NCBI GenBank assembly: GCA_029202665.1
Contig: CP119326.1
Location: forward strand, 62,001-126,000
Origin: Candidatus Brevundimonas colombiensis
GTDB taxonomy: Bacteria; Pseudomonadota; Alphaproteobacteria; Caulobacterales; Caulobacteraceae
Reading direction: 5' to 3'
DNA length: 64,000 nucleotides
A program made the position numbers and the translations under genes. The notes under the pieces are model-generated. The model saw only the letters and a program-made list of their open reading frames with translations, made no database searches and was not told where the DNA came from. Of this stretch, positions 8,586 to 17,540 are shown piece by piece (within the stretch, counting starts at the first letter, position 1; each line of letters begins with the position of its first letter).

Positions 8586-9715
8586 GGTTCGAACGTCTCC
8601 TGAAACAGGTCTGAAATCACCGCTTCGCCAAAGGCGAAGCCGGTGGATGCGCCGTTGCCGGCGGTGATGAGGGCCAGACGCACATCGGCGTGCGGGGCGG
8701 CGATCAGATCGGCGTTCGGACCGAGGGCATAGGTTCCGGTCCAGCGCTGCAGAACCGCGGGCGCGACTTGGCCGGTGGCGGCGCGCCATTCGTCGAGGAT
8801 CAGTTGATCGACCGTCGTGCTGGCGAAGGGATCCGGCGTTACGGCGTCATAATGGCTGTCGCCCATGACCAGGGCGCCGTCGGCGTCCTGCACCGCGATC
8901 AGATGGACGCCGTCCGCCAGCGCCTGCCCCTGCTCCACCTCCAGACGCGCGCGCAGGGCGGCCGCCTGCGGTAGGGCGGCGTAACCACCGTAACGGACCA
9001 GACCGAGGTCTGACATGACCGGGGCCGGCAGGGTGAATCCGGGCGAGGCCAGCCGCATCATCTGAAGCCTGCATCGCACCAGACCGGCCTGGGCCAGATA
9101 ATCAGGAAACAGGCTGACCAGATCGTCGCCGGGACAGACCACAATGCGCCGCGCCTCAAGCACGCCGCGCCCGGTGACGACGCGCGGCGGTTCGACGGCC
9201 TGAACGGCGGTCTGTCTAAGGAATTTCACGCCGAAGCGATCCGACAACCAGTCGGCCAGGCGCGGAATGGCCGTACGAGAATCGACGCGCAACTCGTGCG
9301 GACTCCACAGAGCGGCGATCGTCTGAGGGCCGATGATTTCCGGTGCTTGTGCTCTCGCCTCATCCGCCGACATCAGTCGACAGCCTTCGCCCATTTCGGT
9401 GGCCATGAAGCCCTCCAGCACGGCGGCGGCCTCGGGGCGACGGACGGGCAGCCACAGGCCGCGCTGCAGAATCGGCAGGCCAGATTCGCGCGCGACCTCC
9501 TCCCAGACCGCGCGGCTGCGAAGGGCGCGTCGCCAGACCTTGCCCCGAGGTTGGCCAGTAACGGTGACGAAGCCGAAATTGCGGATGGAGGCGCCATTGG
9601 CCTGGGCGTCGCGATCGATCACTACGACCGACAGCCCCCGCCGCGCAGCCGCCAGCGCGCAGGCCAGGCCGACGATCCCCGCCCCCACCACGGCGATGTC
9701 GTAGCGACCATCCAT
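8582..9715 (-). CDS. FAD-dependent amine oxidoreductase linked to phosphonate use
   Basis: A 377-residue DAO-type flavoprotein. A Rossmann motif VVGAGIVG lies at residues 9-16, an ARRGLSVVVIDR strand follows, and ITAGNGASTGFAFGEA near the C terminus closes the FAD site. It matches the family that is repeatedly found beside phosphonatase genes (TIGR03364). Members of this group are thought to oxidise aminoethylphosphonate or its N-methyl forms to phosphonoacetaldehyde, which would feed PhnX next door. ATG 9715 has GAGGA at good spacing; ATG 9733 is an alternative. A GntR operator lies just upstream. Substrate specificity is inferred from context. Confidence 0.85.
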   Translation of the reverse strand: MDGRYDIAVVGAGIVGLACALAAARRGLSVVVIDRDAQANGASIRNFGFVTVTGQPRGKVWRRALRSRAVWEEVARESGLPILQRGLWLPVRRPEAAAVLEGFMATEMGEGCRLMSADEARAQAPEIIGPQTIAALWSPHELRVDSRTAIPRLADWLSDRFGVKFLRQTAVQAVEPPRVVTGRGVLEARRIVVCPGDDLVSLFPDYLAQAGLVRCRLQMMRLASPGFTLPAPVMSDLGLVRYGGYAALPQAAALRARLEVEQGQALADGVHLIAVQDADGALVMGDSHYDAVTPDPFASTTVDQLILDEWRAATGQVAPAVLQRWTGTYALGPNADLIAAPHADVRLALITAGNGASTGFAFGEAVISDLFQETFEP

Positions 9716-9748
9716 TCTTATCGTCCTCGTCATCCAAGCTTCGCAGAA

Positions 9749-9762
9749 TTGGTCTAGACCAC
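9749..9762. promoter_or_regulatory. GntR/HutC-type operator (FAD oxidase/MFS divergent promoter)
   Basis: TTGGTCTAGACCAC contains the perfect palindrome TGGTCTAGACCA (9750-9761). It differs from the site at 6899-6912 at only two positions and fits GT-N-TA-N-AC. On the minus strand it would sit between a possible -35 (TTGCAT) and -10, as expected for repression of the FAD oxidase-phnX operon. It is also 25 bp upstream of the divergent MFS start. Confidence 0.75.
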
Positions 9763-9786
9763 ATTCATGCAACAGAGTGATGTCAG

Positions 9787-11061
9787 ATGTTGAATCGGAT
9801 GCGGTCTTGGCTGGCCCAGGCGAACCCCCTCGTCTTCGTCCTGTTCGCAGGCCTGGCGGGATTCTGCGCCTATTTTTCGATGTATGCCTTCCGCAAACCG
9901 TTCACGGCGGCGACCTTCGGCGAGGTGGCCGGATGGGACTTCGCCCTGGACTACAAGATCGCGCTGGTGATCGCCCAGGTCGCCGGTTACGCCCTGTCCA
10001 AGCTGATCGGGGTTAAGGTGATCGCCGAGATGAAGGCCGAACGCCGGGCCGCCGCCATCATCGTGCTGATCGGGGTTTCATGGCTGGCCCTGGTGCTGTT
10101 CGCCGTGACGCCTGCGCCGTGGAACGTGGCCGCCCTGTTCCTGAACGGCCTGCCGCTGGGCCTGATCTGGGGGCTGGTGTTCGGTTTCATGGAGGGCCGG
10201 CGCACCAGCGAGGTTCTGGGCGCCATATTGTGCGCCAGCTTCATCCTGTCCTCGGGCGTGGTGAAATCGGTCGGAAAGGCCCTGATGGCGCATCAGCATG
10301 TCAGCGCCTTCTGGATGCCGGCGGCCGTCGGCGCCGTCTTCATGCCCCTGCTGGCCGTCTCTGTCCTGGCCCTCGCCGCCCTGCCTCCGCCCAGTCCCGC
10401 CGACGAAGCCGCCCGCGTCGCACGCCGTCCGATGCAGGCGCGCGAGCGGATCGCCTTCCTGACCGCGCACTGGCCGGTGCTGACCCTGCTTGTCGCGGCC
10501 TATGTGATGCTGACCGCCTTTCGTGACCTGCGCGACAACTTCGCTGCGGAAATCTGGCAGGCGCTTGGCTATGGCGACGCGGCGTCGGTCTTCACCGCCA
10601 GCGAGGGACCGGTGGCGGCCCTGTCGCTGGTGGCGATGGGCGTCCTGATCCTTGTCAAGAACAACGGCCGCGCCCTGCTGTTCATGCACGGCGTCATCCT
10701 GGCCGGCTTCGCGCTTCTCGGGGCCTCCACCCTGGCGTTTCAGCACGGACTGCTTTCGCCGATCGCCTGGATGATCGCGGGCGGCGCGGGACTATATCTG
10801 GCCTATACGCCGTTCAACGCCATGCTGTTCGACCGCCTGATCGCCTTTTCCGGCACGGTGGCGACAGCGGGTTTCCTGATCTATGTGGCCGACGCCACGG
10901 GCTATATCGGCAGCGTCGCCCTGCTGCTGTTCAAGAACTTCGGCTCCCTGAACCTGCCGTGGCTGCCCTTCTTCGTTTCGGCCGCCTATGCGACCAGCCT
11001 AGTGGGACTGGTTCTGGTCGGAGGCGCGGCGATCCTGTTCCTGCGCAAACGCCGGGATTGA
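9787..11061 (+). CDS. MFS permease of the DUF5690 family
   Basis: A 424-residue inner-membrane protein with about 12 hydrophobic segments. The motif CAYFSMYAFRKPF near residue 35 recalls organophosphate:phosphate antiporters (UhpT/GlpT type), and the overall sequence fits the uncharacterised DUF5690 family. It is divergent from the FAD oxidase-phnX operon and shares its GntR operator, so it is the best candidate for importing the phosphonate or phospho head group across the inner membrane. No ABC phosphonate transporter (phnCDE) is present in the window. Family membership is fairly clear; the substrate is inferred. Confidence 0.8.
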   Translation: MLNRMRSWLAQANPLVFVLFAGLAGFCAYFSMYAFRKPFTAATFGEVAGWDFALDYKIALVIAQVAGYALSKLIGVKVIAEMKAERRAAAIIVLIGVSWLALVLFAVTPAPWNVAALFLNGLPLGLIWGLVFGFMEGRRTSEVLGAILCASFILSSGVVKSVGKALMAHQHVSAFWMPAAVGAVFMPLLAVSVLALAALPPPSPADEAARVARRPMQARERIAFLTAHWPVLTLLVAAYVMLTAFRDLRDNFAAEIWQALGYGDAASVFTASEGPVAALSLVAMGVLILVKNNGRALLFMHGVILAGFALLGASTLAFQHGLLSPIAWMIAGGAGLYLAYTPFNAMLFDRLIAFSGTVATAGFLIYVADATGYIGSVALLLFKNFGSLNLPWLPFFVSAAYATSLVGLVLVGGAAILFLRKRRD

Positions 11062-11100
11062 TCCTGCCGCCGCCAGTTTTCGTCCGCGCCCCTGTCCTCC

Positions 11101-12792
11101 TCAGGTCTCGCTCAGGGTGAAGCCGCCTGAACGATCGACAATGACGTGCGCAAAGCGACGCCACCGGCTGTCGCGGGCCTTGATGTCCGCCATCTGATGG
11201 TAGTCGCAGGTCAGCATGGTTTTCGTGGCCTCGACAATCAGGAAGCCGTGGTCGCGGACATGGGCGAAGCGCACATCTGCGTTCTTCGCCACCAGGGCCC
11301 GTTCGGCGATCTCATAAATTCGGGGATCGGGACTGATGGTCTCATATCCGCCGGGCGAGGTGATGCTGCCTGCGCCGAACTCGACGCCGACGACGCTTTC
11401 ATCGCGCGGATCATGCAGGCGGTTGCCCCAGAACATGTGAGAGTCGCCGCTGAGGACGGCCAGGTGGGCGCCGCTGCGCTTCACGGCGTCATAGAGACGC
11501 AGACGTGCGGCCGGATAGCCGTCCCAGGCGTCCAGATTGATCGGCAGGCCCAGCTTCGTGCTTTCCAGCCAACGCCGCGCGCCGGGCTGCGCCATGGCCT
11601 GCTCCAGCATGTCCGGCGGCATGACAGCCATGAAATCCGGTGCGCGCATCCGCGCCATGATCACTTGGTTGGCCAACATCTGCCAGGCGCAGCCGCGCGC
11701 CACCGATGCGGTCAAGGCCTGCTCTAGCCAGGCTTCCTGGGTCGCGCCCATCATGGAGCGTTCCGGTCGGTTCAGAACTTCTGCCTCAAAACGCGCGGCG
11801 TCGGGACGCCCTTCTGCATCGAAAATCATGTCGCGCGAGGCGCTGGGCGCCCTGGTGCGTCCGGTCAGGCGCGTTTCGATGGCGATCAGCGACAGAAGAT
11901 CGCCGAAATCATACACCCGGTTCAGCACATAGGCCGGGCGACCGAACGGCGGATCGCGCATCGGCAGCCACTCGAAATAGGCCTGGATCGCGGCGTCCCG
12001 ACGCCGATCCCACGGCCCCTCTGTCGCCTCGTCATGAGCTGAGGAGCCGCCCATCCAGCTGTTGTTCGCGGTTTCGTGGTCGTCCCAGACCGTGATGAAG
12101 GCGGCGCGCGCATGGGCGGCCTGAAGATCGGGATCGGCGCGGTACTGGGCGAAACGTCGACGATAATCGTCCAGCGTGACAATCTCATGGGCCGGATCAT
12201 GTTCGCGGCCCAGAGCCTTGCTCTCGGGTCCGCCATAGCCGTCGACGCCGTACTCATAGATGTAGTCGCCAAGATGGACGACAGCATCCACCGGCTGCTC
12301 CAGTTCAGCGATTGCGCGATAGGCGTTGAAATAGCCGAAACCGTAATGGGAGCAGGAGACGACCGCCAGACGCGCCCGTTCGACCCCGCCTTGCGGCAGG
12401 GTGCGCCCGCGTCCGACCGGCGACACGGCGTCCGCGCTGTGGAAGCGATAGAAATAGTCGCGCCCCGCGCGTAGCCCCCCGACATCGACCTTGACCGTGT
12501 GGTCGCGCGCCTGGGCCGCTTGGGTCGCGCCGGACTGGATGACGCGCGTGAAATCCGCGTCCTCGGCGACCTGCCAACTCAAACGCGCCGTTGCGCCCTG
12601 CCCGACCGCCCGCGTCCAGATGACCAGGCCGTCCTGGGTGGGATCGCCGCAGGCCACGCCATGGGTGAAGGCCGCCGGGTCAAGGTCGCCCCCTTGCCCT
12701 CCGGCCATGACGGCCGTTGGCGCCGCCAGAGCCGCGCCGCTCCCCAACAGGCTGAGGAGGCCCCGGCGTGAGGGACCGGTGATCTGGGTCAT
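11101..12792 (-). CDS. phoD: PhoD-type alkaline phosphatase/phosphodiesterase, Tat-exported
   Basis: A 563-residue metallophosphoesterase. A Tat signal (SRRGLLSL, residues 8-15) precedes the PhoD N-terminal domain (FTHGVACGDP...VIWTR, 42-61). Expected metal or active-site residues are visible: Cys147 in SCSHYG, Asp176 in HLGDY, Asp238-His239 in VWDDHE, and a late SGDSHMFWG motif. PhoD enzymes are Ca/Fe-dependent and release phosphate from mono- and diesters outside the cytoplasm. The gene ends 39 bp from the convergent MFS gene. It lies downstream of the TBDR at 12.9-15.6 kb on the same strand, behind a strong hairpin. No Pho box was recognised upstream. Confidence 0.92.
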   Translation of the reverse strand: MTQITGPSRRGLLSLLGSGAALAAPTAVMAGGQGGDLDPAAFTHGVACGDPTQDGLVIWTRAVGQGATARLSWQVAEDADFTRVIQSGATQAAQARDHTVKVDVGGLRAGRDYFYRFHSADAVSPVGRGRTLPQGGVERARLAVVSCSHYGFGYFNAYRAIAELEQPVDAVVHLGDYIYEYGVDGYGGPESKALGREHDPAHEIVTLDDYRRRFAQYRADPDLQAAHARAAFITVWDDHETANNSWMGGSSAHDEATEGPWDRRRDAAIQAYFEWLPMRDPPFGRPAYVLNRVYDFGDLLSLIAIETRLTGRTRAPSASRDMIFDAEGRPDAARFEAEVLNRPERSMMGATQEAWLEQALTASVARGCAWQMLANQVIMARMRAPDFMAVMPPDMLEQAMAQPGARRWLESTKLGLPINLDAWDGYPAARLRLYDAVKRSGAHLAVLSGDSHMFWGNRLHDPRDESVVGVEFGAGSITSPGGYETISPDPRIYEIAERALVAKNADVRFAHVRDHGFLIVEATKTMLTCDYHQMADIKARDSRWRRFAHVIVDRSGGFTLSET

Positions 12793-12836
12793 GGGAACTG
12801 TGCTTTCTGGCGAGCAGTGCGCCGATAGGCGACGCG

Positions 12837-12874
12837 AAAAGGCGTCCGGCGGCGGATCGCGTGTCCGCCGCCGG
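12837..12874 (-). terminator. Rho-independent terminator after the STN-TBDR gene
   Basis: A perfect 11-bp stem (CCGGCGGCGGA with TCCGCCGCCGG, 7-nt loop, 12846-12874) is followed on the minus strand by CGCCTTTTCG. It lies directly after the TBDR stop and would separate it from phoD. Confidence 0.7.
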
Positions 12875-12891
12875 TTTCAGGCGTTCAGGGT

Positions 12892-15591
12892 TCAGAAGCG
12901 ATAGGCCAGGCTGACGCGGAACATGCGCGGCAGGCCCGGCATGACGGCGACTTCCTTGTAGACCTCGGCCGAGGGCGTGAAATATTCCTCGTCGAACAGG
13001 TTATCGATATTGGCCGACAGGGTGATGTCGCGCACCTTCACGAAGGCCGCCGCCTTGGCCAAGGTGTAGGCAGGCAGTTTGAGGCTGTTTTCCAGCACGC
13101 CGCCCGTCTCGGACACATAGGTGGCGCCGAGCGTCAAACCCGCGCTGGCTTCCGATCCCATCAGGCTGAACCGCTCGGTCGTATAGGCGCCGAACAGGCT
13201 GAACACCGTATCAGGCATGGTGCGGACCACATAGCCGTCGGCCAGTTCCGCAAACGTGCCCGCATTGTTGACCGCGAAGGTGCCGCCATAGGCCTTGGCC
13301 GGGTCCAGGCCGAACTGCTCGGGACGAAGCTCCAGATATTCGCCCTTGCCCTTGCCCGGCGCATCGACCCGGGTCTCCTGAAGGGTCAGGGCCGTGGTGA
13401 AGCTGAGTTTGTCGGTGGCCAGCCACTGGGCCTCTAGCTCGAACCCTTCCGCGGTCGTCCCGCTGATATTGCCGACGGTGTCGGTCTGGCGGCGGAACTG
13501 CTCATAATAGGCCGCGCCGCCGAACAGCGCGCCGTCGAACAGCGAGAATTTGACGCCCGCCTCCTTCAGTTCGGACGGAGAGATGAACAGGTTGCTCGAC
13601 ACCGTCCCGACGGACACGCCGCCGGTCTGTGTGGATTCGAGCGAGCGCGGCTTGGCGAAGGTCGCATAGGGCGTCAGGCCCCACGGCGTTTCATAACGCG
13701 CGGACACGGACCAGGTGACGGCGTCGTCGCTGTTTTCGACCCAGGTGTTCTTGAGGCCGAACACCGTCTCGCCCTTGTTGATCGCCTTGACGTCGTAATC
13801 GTCCCAGCGAAGCCCCGCCAGGATGCTGAAGCGGTCGTAAAGGGTGATGTCGCTCATGGCGAAAACGGCGCGGCTGTTCCACCGCATCTCGTGACGCGAG
13901 TCCCACATCTGCTCGCCGTTCACGACGCGCGGAGAGGCGATGCGGTCGCCAGCAGTCGACCCCCGCGACAGATCGCGACGGTTCAGCGCGATATAGCCGG
14001 ACAGGAAGGATTCATATTGCTGGGCCGTGTGGCTGCGATAGCCGACCCCGACAATGGTGTCGGCGCTGACATGCTGGCCGAAGCGCGATGGGAAGCTGTA
14101 GGTCGCGCGCCCCTCGATGGCCCGCGCGTCATAGTCGGCGGCGAAGCCGAAGCTGTTGAAACGCTGGTTTTCGACGTCATCCATGAAGGCCTTGAAGGCC
14201 AGGACCGAGCCGTTGGCCATCGTCTTCTGCACGCCCGCATAGGCGGTGAAACTGAGGCTGTCGTTGTAATCCACGGCGTCGGCCATGACGTCGCGGCGGC
14301 TCAGTTGAGTCGTGCCCACGCCTTCATCCAGCGCGAACTTCGGATTGTTCTTGCCGCCATATTCCTTGATCTGGCGGATGTTGGACGTACCGCCCCAGGC
14401 GCCGAAAGCCGCGTCGATTTCGCCGTATTCGACCATGCCAGAGCCGTCGAGATCGACCAGGTCGGTGTCGCGTCCGGTGATATAGACGCCGTTGTCGATC
14501 AGGTCCTGCGTCACCCGGTTCCAGCCCGGCGACTGGATGCGGCCCGTTTCCTTGAAGCGCATCAGATTGACCTCGCCCGACCAGCCGCCGCCGAAGTCGC
14601 CGACATAGGTGGCCTGAAGATTCAGGTGTTCCGGGTGGACATTGCGGTAGTAGGAATCGGAGTCCTCGCGTTCGACATAGAAGGCGAAACCGCCGTCGCC
14701 GACAGGGACCACCAGATCGGCCGCCGCATTGCGACGCCCATAGGAGCCGACCGTCACGTTAACGCCGCCGCCCAACTCGTCGGCGTAGCGGGCGTCCACG
14801 CCCCGCGCCGACTTCGGCACGAAGTTCAAAAGGCCGCCGACCTTGCCGGGGCCATAGATCGGGGACGACGGGCCGCGCAGCACCTCCACATAGGCGGCGG
14901 CGCCCAGATTAGAGGAAAAATTGCCCCGGTTCTCGATCCGCTTGAAGCCCTGGAAATAGGTGTCGGCCAGGGTGCCGCGCACGTTCAGATTGCCCGGGAC
15001 GCCAAAAAAGCTGGCCGTATAGGCGCCCGGCACAGCGGCGACCAGATCATCGACATTCTCCATGCCATAGCGGGCGATGGTGTCCGAACTGACGCGCGAC
15101 GCCGAACGGGGCGTTTCCTGAAGCGAGCGGTCCAGACCGGAAAAGCTGTCGGTCGCGCCCTTCTGAAGGCGGCTCAAGGGGTCGAAACGCGCCGCCACGA
15201 TGACGTCGCCCAGTTGGGTGGCTTCGGCCCGCGCCTCGGCCGCCGAAATGATGACATAGGCGCCGTTGGCATCCTGGCGGAACGTCAGATTGGCGCCTTC
15301 CAACAGGCGCGACAGGGCCTCGGACGTCGTCATGGCGCCGGACAGGACGCTGGCGCGACGGTTCTCCAGCGACACACGCGGGGCCAGGATCATGTCGCCG
15401 GTCTGTTCGGCAAGGGCCACTACGGCGCGATCAAGCGCCTGGGCCTCGATGCGGATCTGATGAATCTGCGTGGCTGCCGGGGCGCGGCCCTGGGTTTGAG
15501 CCTGGGCCAAGACGGGCTGGGCGGCGAACGCCAGCGCGATCACGGCCGCAGAGCCCATGATGGCGCCCTTCAACCTGGAACGATGAAACAT
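12892..15591 (-). CDS. TonB-dependent transducer/receptor with STN domain
   Basis: About 899 residues. The signal peptide ends near residue 30 (QPVLAQA). A secretin/TonB N-terminal (STN) signalling domain follows at about 45-115 (IEAQALDRAVVALAEQTG...LLEGANLTFRQD). Then come a plug with YVEVLRGPSSPIYGPGKVGGLLNFVPK and a barrel ending in FRVSLAYRF. The plug reads like ferric-siderophore receptors. The STN domain talks to FecR, and the fecR and fecI genes lie immediately upstream, so this is a cell-surface signalling receptor that induces its own expression. ATG 15591 follows the in-frame GTG 15594; AGGGA serves either. The adjacent phosphatase genes leave open a phosphorylated ligand. Confidence 0.9.
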   Translation of the reverse strand: MFHRSRLKGAIMGSAAVIALAFAAQPVLAQAQTQGRAPAATQIHQIRIEAQALDRAVVALAEQTGDMILAPRVSLENRRASVLSGAMTTSEALSRLLEGANLTFRQDANGAYVIISAAEARAEATQLGDVIVAARFDPLSRLQKGATDSFSGLDRSLQETPRSASRVSSDTIARYGMENVDDLVAAVPGAYTASFFGVPGNLNVRGTLADTYFQGFKRIENRGNFSSNLGAAAYVEVLRGPSSPIYGPGKVGGLLNFVPKSARGVDARYADELGGGVNVTVGSYGRRNAAADLVVPVGDGGFAFYVEREDSDSYYRNVHPEHLNLQATYVGDFGGGWSGEVNLMRFKETGRIQSPGWNRVTQDLIDNGVYITGRDTDLVDLDGSGMVEYGEIDAAFGAWGGTSNIRQIKEYGGKNNPKFALDEGVGTTQLSRRDVMADAVDYNDSLSFTAYAGVQKTMANGSVLAFKAFMDDVENQRFNSFGFAADYDARAIEGRATYSFPSRFGQHVSADTIVGVGYRSHTAQQYESFLSGYIALNRRDLSRGSTAGDRIASPRVVNGEQMWDSRHEMRWNSRAVFAMSDITLYDRFSILAGLRWDDYDVKAINKGETVFGLKNTWVENSDDAVTWSVSARYETPWGLTPYATFAKPRSLESTQTGGVSVGTVSSNLFISPSELKEAGVKFSLFDGALFGGAAYYEQFRRQTDTVGNISGTTAEGFELEAQWLATDKLSFTTALTLQETRVDAPGKGKGEYLELRPEQFGLDPAKAYGGTFAVNNAGTFAELADGYVVRTMPDTVFSLFGAYTTERFSLMGSEASAGLTLGATYVSETGGVLENSLKLPAYTLAKAAAFVKVRDITLSANIDNLFDEEYFTPSAEVYKEVAVMPGLPRMFRVSLAYRF

Positions 15592-15724
15592 CACGGTAAT
15601 CCCTAGACATTGATGCGAAGCCCGCAGCCGACACGGCCCCCCAAAAGCTTCGACGCCGCCTAGACGCGCCTGCTCTCGCGCCCTTCCAGCGATCCCGTCG
15701 ATTTCATCAAATCTTCAAGAAGCT

Positions 15725-16741
15725 TCAGCGTTTCAGGATCAGCGTGACCTCGCCGTCGGCGTCGGACCGGCGCGTCAGACGCCCGCCCATTTCATTGGCG
15801 AGGCTTTCCAGCGCCTGAGGAATCTGCTCGATCGTGAAGGCGGCAGTGACCTTCTGCGCCGCCAGTTCGGGCGAGGCGACGACCACGCTCGGCCGGTAGT
15901 AGCGGTTCACATCCGCAACCACCTCCGACAGCGGCTGGTCGATGAAGCTGAACCTTTGGCGTCGCCATGGCGCCACGGCGGCCGGATTAATTGCTGTCCG
16001 TCTCAGCACGTCCTGATCCAGAACCGCACGCTCGCCCGCACCGAGGATCATCTGTTCGCCCGACGCCTTGGCGGTCACGCGCACACGTCCTTCTTCAACG
16101 AAGACTTCCGCTCTCTTTTCGCCGACCCGGACCTCGAAGGCTGTTCCCAGCGCCTCCACCACCAGTCCAGCGCCGACGACCCTGAAGACGCGGCTCTGAT
16201 CATGGGCGACGTTGAAGAACGCCTCGCCGGCATCCAGACGCATCAGTCGCTCATGGTCGCTGAAGCGCGTTGAAAGCACCGTGTCGCCGCCTAGAGACAC
16301 CCGCGACCCATCCTGCAAGGCCATGTGGCGGATTTCGCCCACCTCGGTTTCGAAACGCCGTGTCGTTCGCCCGAACCCGTTGATCGCCAGAGGCGCCGCC
16401 GCAACACCGGCGACGGCCGCCGCCAGTCCAACGAGGCCGCGGCGCGTGAGACGATGACGAGCGTTTTGCGTCGTCAACTTGTCCGGTGACGCAAGAGAGG
16501 CCCGCCGTGAGCCGTCCACGCCCGGACTGGCGGGGTTCAGGCTGTCCTGGTTCAGACGCGTCGACCAATCGAGTCCGGCCCACAGGGCCTCGGCTTCGGC
16601 ATAGGCCTGCGCGTGGTGCGGCGACGCCGCCAGCCAGAGATCAAACGCGCGCCCGTCCGCAGGGCTGAGGCCGCCCCCGCAACGGCGTGACAGCCATTCC
16701 ATCGCCTGTTCGATCGGCGGGACTTCATCGCATCCTGTCAT
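15725..16741 (-). CDS. FecR-type anti-sigma/signal transducer
   Basis: A 338-residue inner-membrane regulator. It has an N-terminal DUF4880 sigma-binding segment (MEWLSRRCGGGLSPADGRAFDLWL, within 14-37), one membrane segment near 97-117, a periplasmic FecR domain (about 125-220) and a C-terminal DUF4974 STN-contact domain (about 265-335). It relays the ligand signal from the TBDR at 12.9-15.6 kb to the ECF sigma factor. Its ATG overlaps the sigma stop (ATGA), and the TBDR follows 133 bp downstream. Confidence 0.92.
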   Translation of the reverse strand: MTGCDEVPPIEQAMEWLSRRCGGGLSPADGRAFDLWLAASPHHAQAYAEAEALWAGLDWSTRLNQDSLNPASPGVDGSRRASLASPDKLTTQNARHRLTRRGLVGLAAAVAGVAAAPLAINGFGRTTRRFETEVGEIRHMALQDGSRVSLGGDTVLSTRFSDHERLMRLDAGEAFFNVAHDQSRVFRVVGAGLVVEALGTAFEVRVGEKRAEVFVEEGRVRVTAKASGEQMILGAGERAVLDQDVLRRTAINPAAVAPWRRQRFSFIDQPLSEVVADVNRYYRPSVVVASPELAAQKVTAAFTIEQIPQALESLANEMGGRLTRRSDADGEVTLILKR

Positions 16742-17283
16742 GCCGCCTCCGTCGCGCGCGCCTTCACGGCGCGACGAAGTTCGATCAGGGTCCGCGTGAT
16801 CGTGCGGCTGATGTCCGCCGGCGACCGTCCTGTCAATCGTGATATCTCCGCATAGGTCAGGCCTTCGATGCGGCTCAGCCGCAGCAGTTCGCGGGCCTGG
16901 GGCGCAAGCTCCGCTATGCCGCGCTCAAGCGCCTCCTGCGCCTCGCGTTGCAGCAGCACCTCTTCGGGACTGAGTTCGTGGTGCACGGGTTCCACCTCGG
17001 CCAGCGCCTTCCAACGCCGCTTCTGACTGTCGGCGCGGCGTATGGCGTCCTTCAGGGCGTTGCGCGCCATGACGAACAGAAAGGCGCGGGGGTCCGCCAC
17101 CTGATCCCGATCCTCCAGCGTGCTGAATCGCAGGAACGCCTGCTGCATTGCGTCGTCGACGCCGTCCTGCTCGGCGCCGTAACGTCGAACCAGAGCCGTG
17201 CGGATGTCGACGCCATAGCGCGCAAGCAGGTAGTTCAGCGAACGCCTGTCCCGCTGGCCGGTGACCTGTTTTCCATCCGCCAT
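16738..17283 (-). CDS. ECF sigma factor, FecI type
   Basis: A 181-residue sigma-70 family protein. Region 2 spans roughly residues 25-95 (DDAMQQAFLRFS and AFLFVMARNALKDAIRR). Region 4 lies near the end (IEGLTYAEISRLTGRSPADISRTITRTLIELRR) and acts as the helix-turn-helix. It heads a sigma-fecR-TBDR unit and would direct RNA polymerase to the TBDR promoter when released by FecR. Confidence 0.92.
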   Translation of the reverse strand: MADGKQVTGQRDRRSLNYLLARYGVDIRTALVRRYGAEQDGVDDAMQQAFLRFSTLEDRDQVADPRAFLFVMARNALKDAIRRADSQKRRWKALAEVEPVHHELSPEEVLLQREAQEALERGIAELAPQARELLRLSRIEGLTYAEISRLTGRSPADISRTITRTLIELRRAVKARATEAA

Positions 17284-17540
17284 GGACCTGCCGCGACACG
17301 CTCAAACACGCCTTGCCTTGACGTTACGCGATGACAGGACGCTGATATTTTGAAGTCAAAGGCGTGAAAGAATCCGCCAGGACCGACGAAGACCGGCCTG
17401 GCGGCCCAGCTCAGTACGACAAACCGAACCCGCCGCCCCAGACGCAAAGCCGTCTTTGTCACGCCCCTGTTGAGGAGGCGTGGTTCACAGTCGTTGTGTG
17501 AAGGATGGCCGGTTCCTGACGCCGCCCACGGAGATCGATC
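17284..17540. promoter_or_regulatory. Divergent intergenic region with stacked hairpins
   Basis: The 257 bp between the sigma gene and the phosphodiesterase fusion contain no credible ORF. Three inverted repeats are packed together: CCGCCAGG/CCTGGCGG (17374-17404), AGACG-CAAAGC-CGTCT nested inside GACAAA/TTTGTC (17418-17460), and CACGCC/GGCGTG (17460-17482). They would lie in the 5' leader of the rightward gene. No Pho box or Fur box was identified. Confidence 0.4.

Noticed and set aside
13891..15606. 571-codon plus-strand frame opposite the second TBDR
   Set aside because: Antisense shadow with no recognisable domain.
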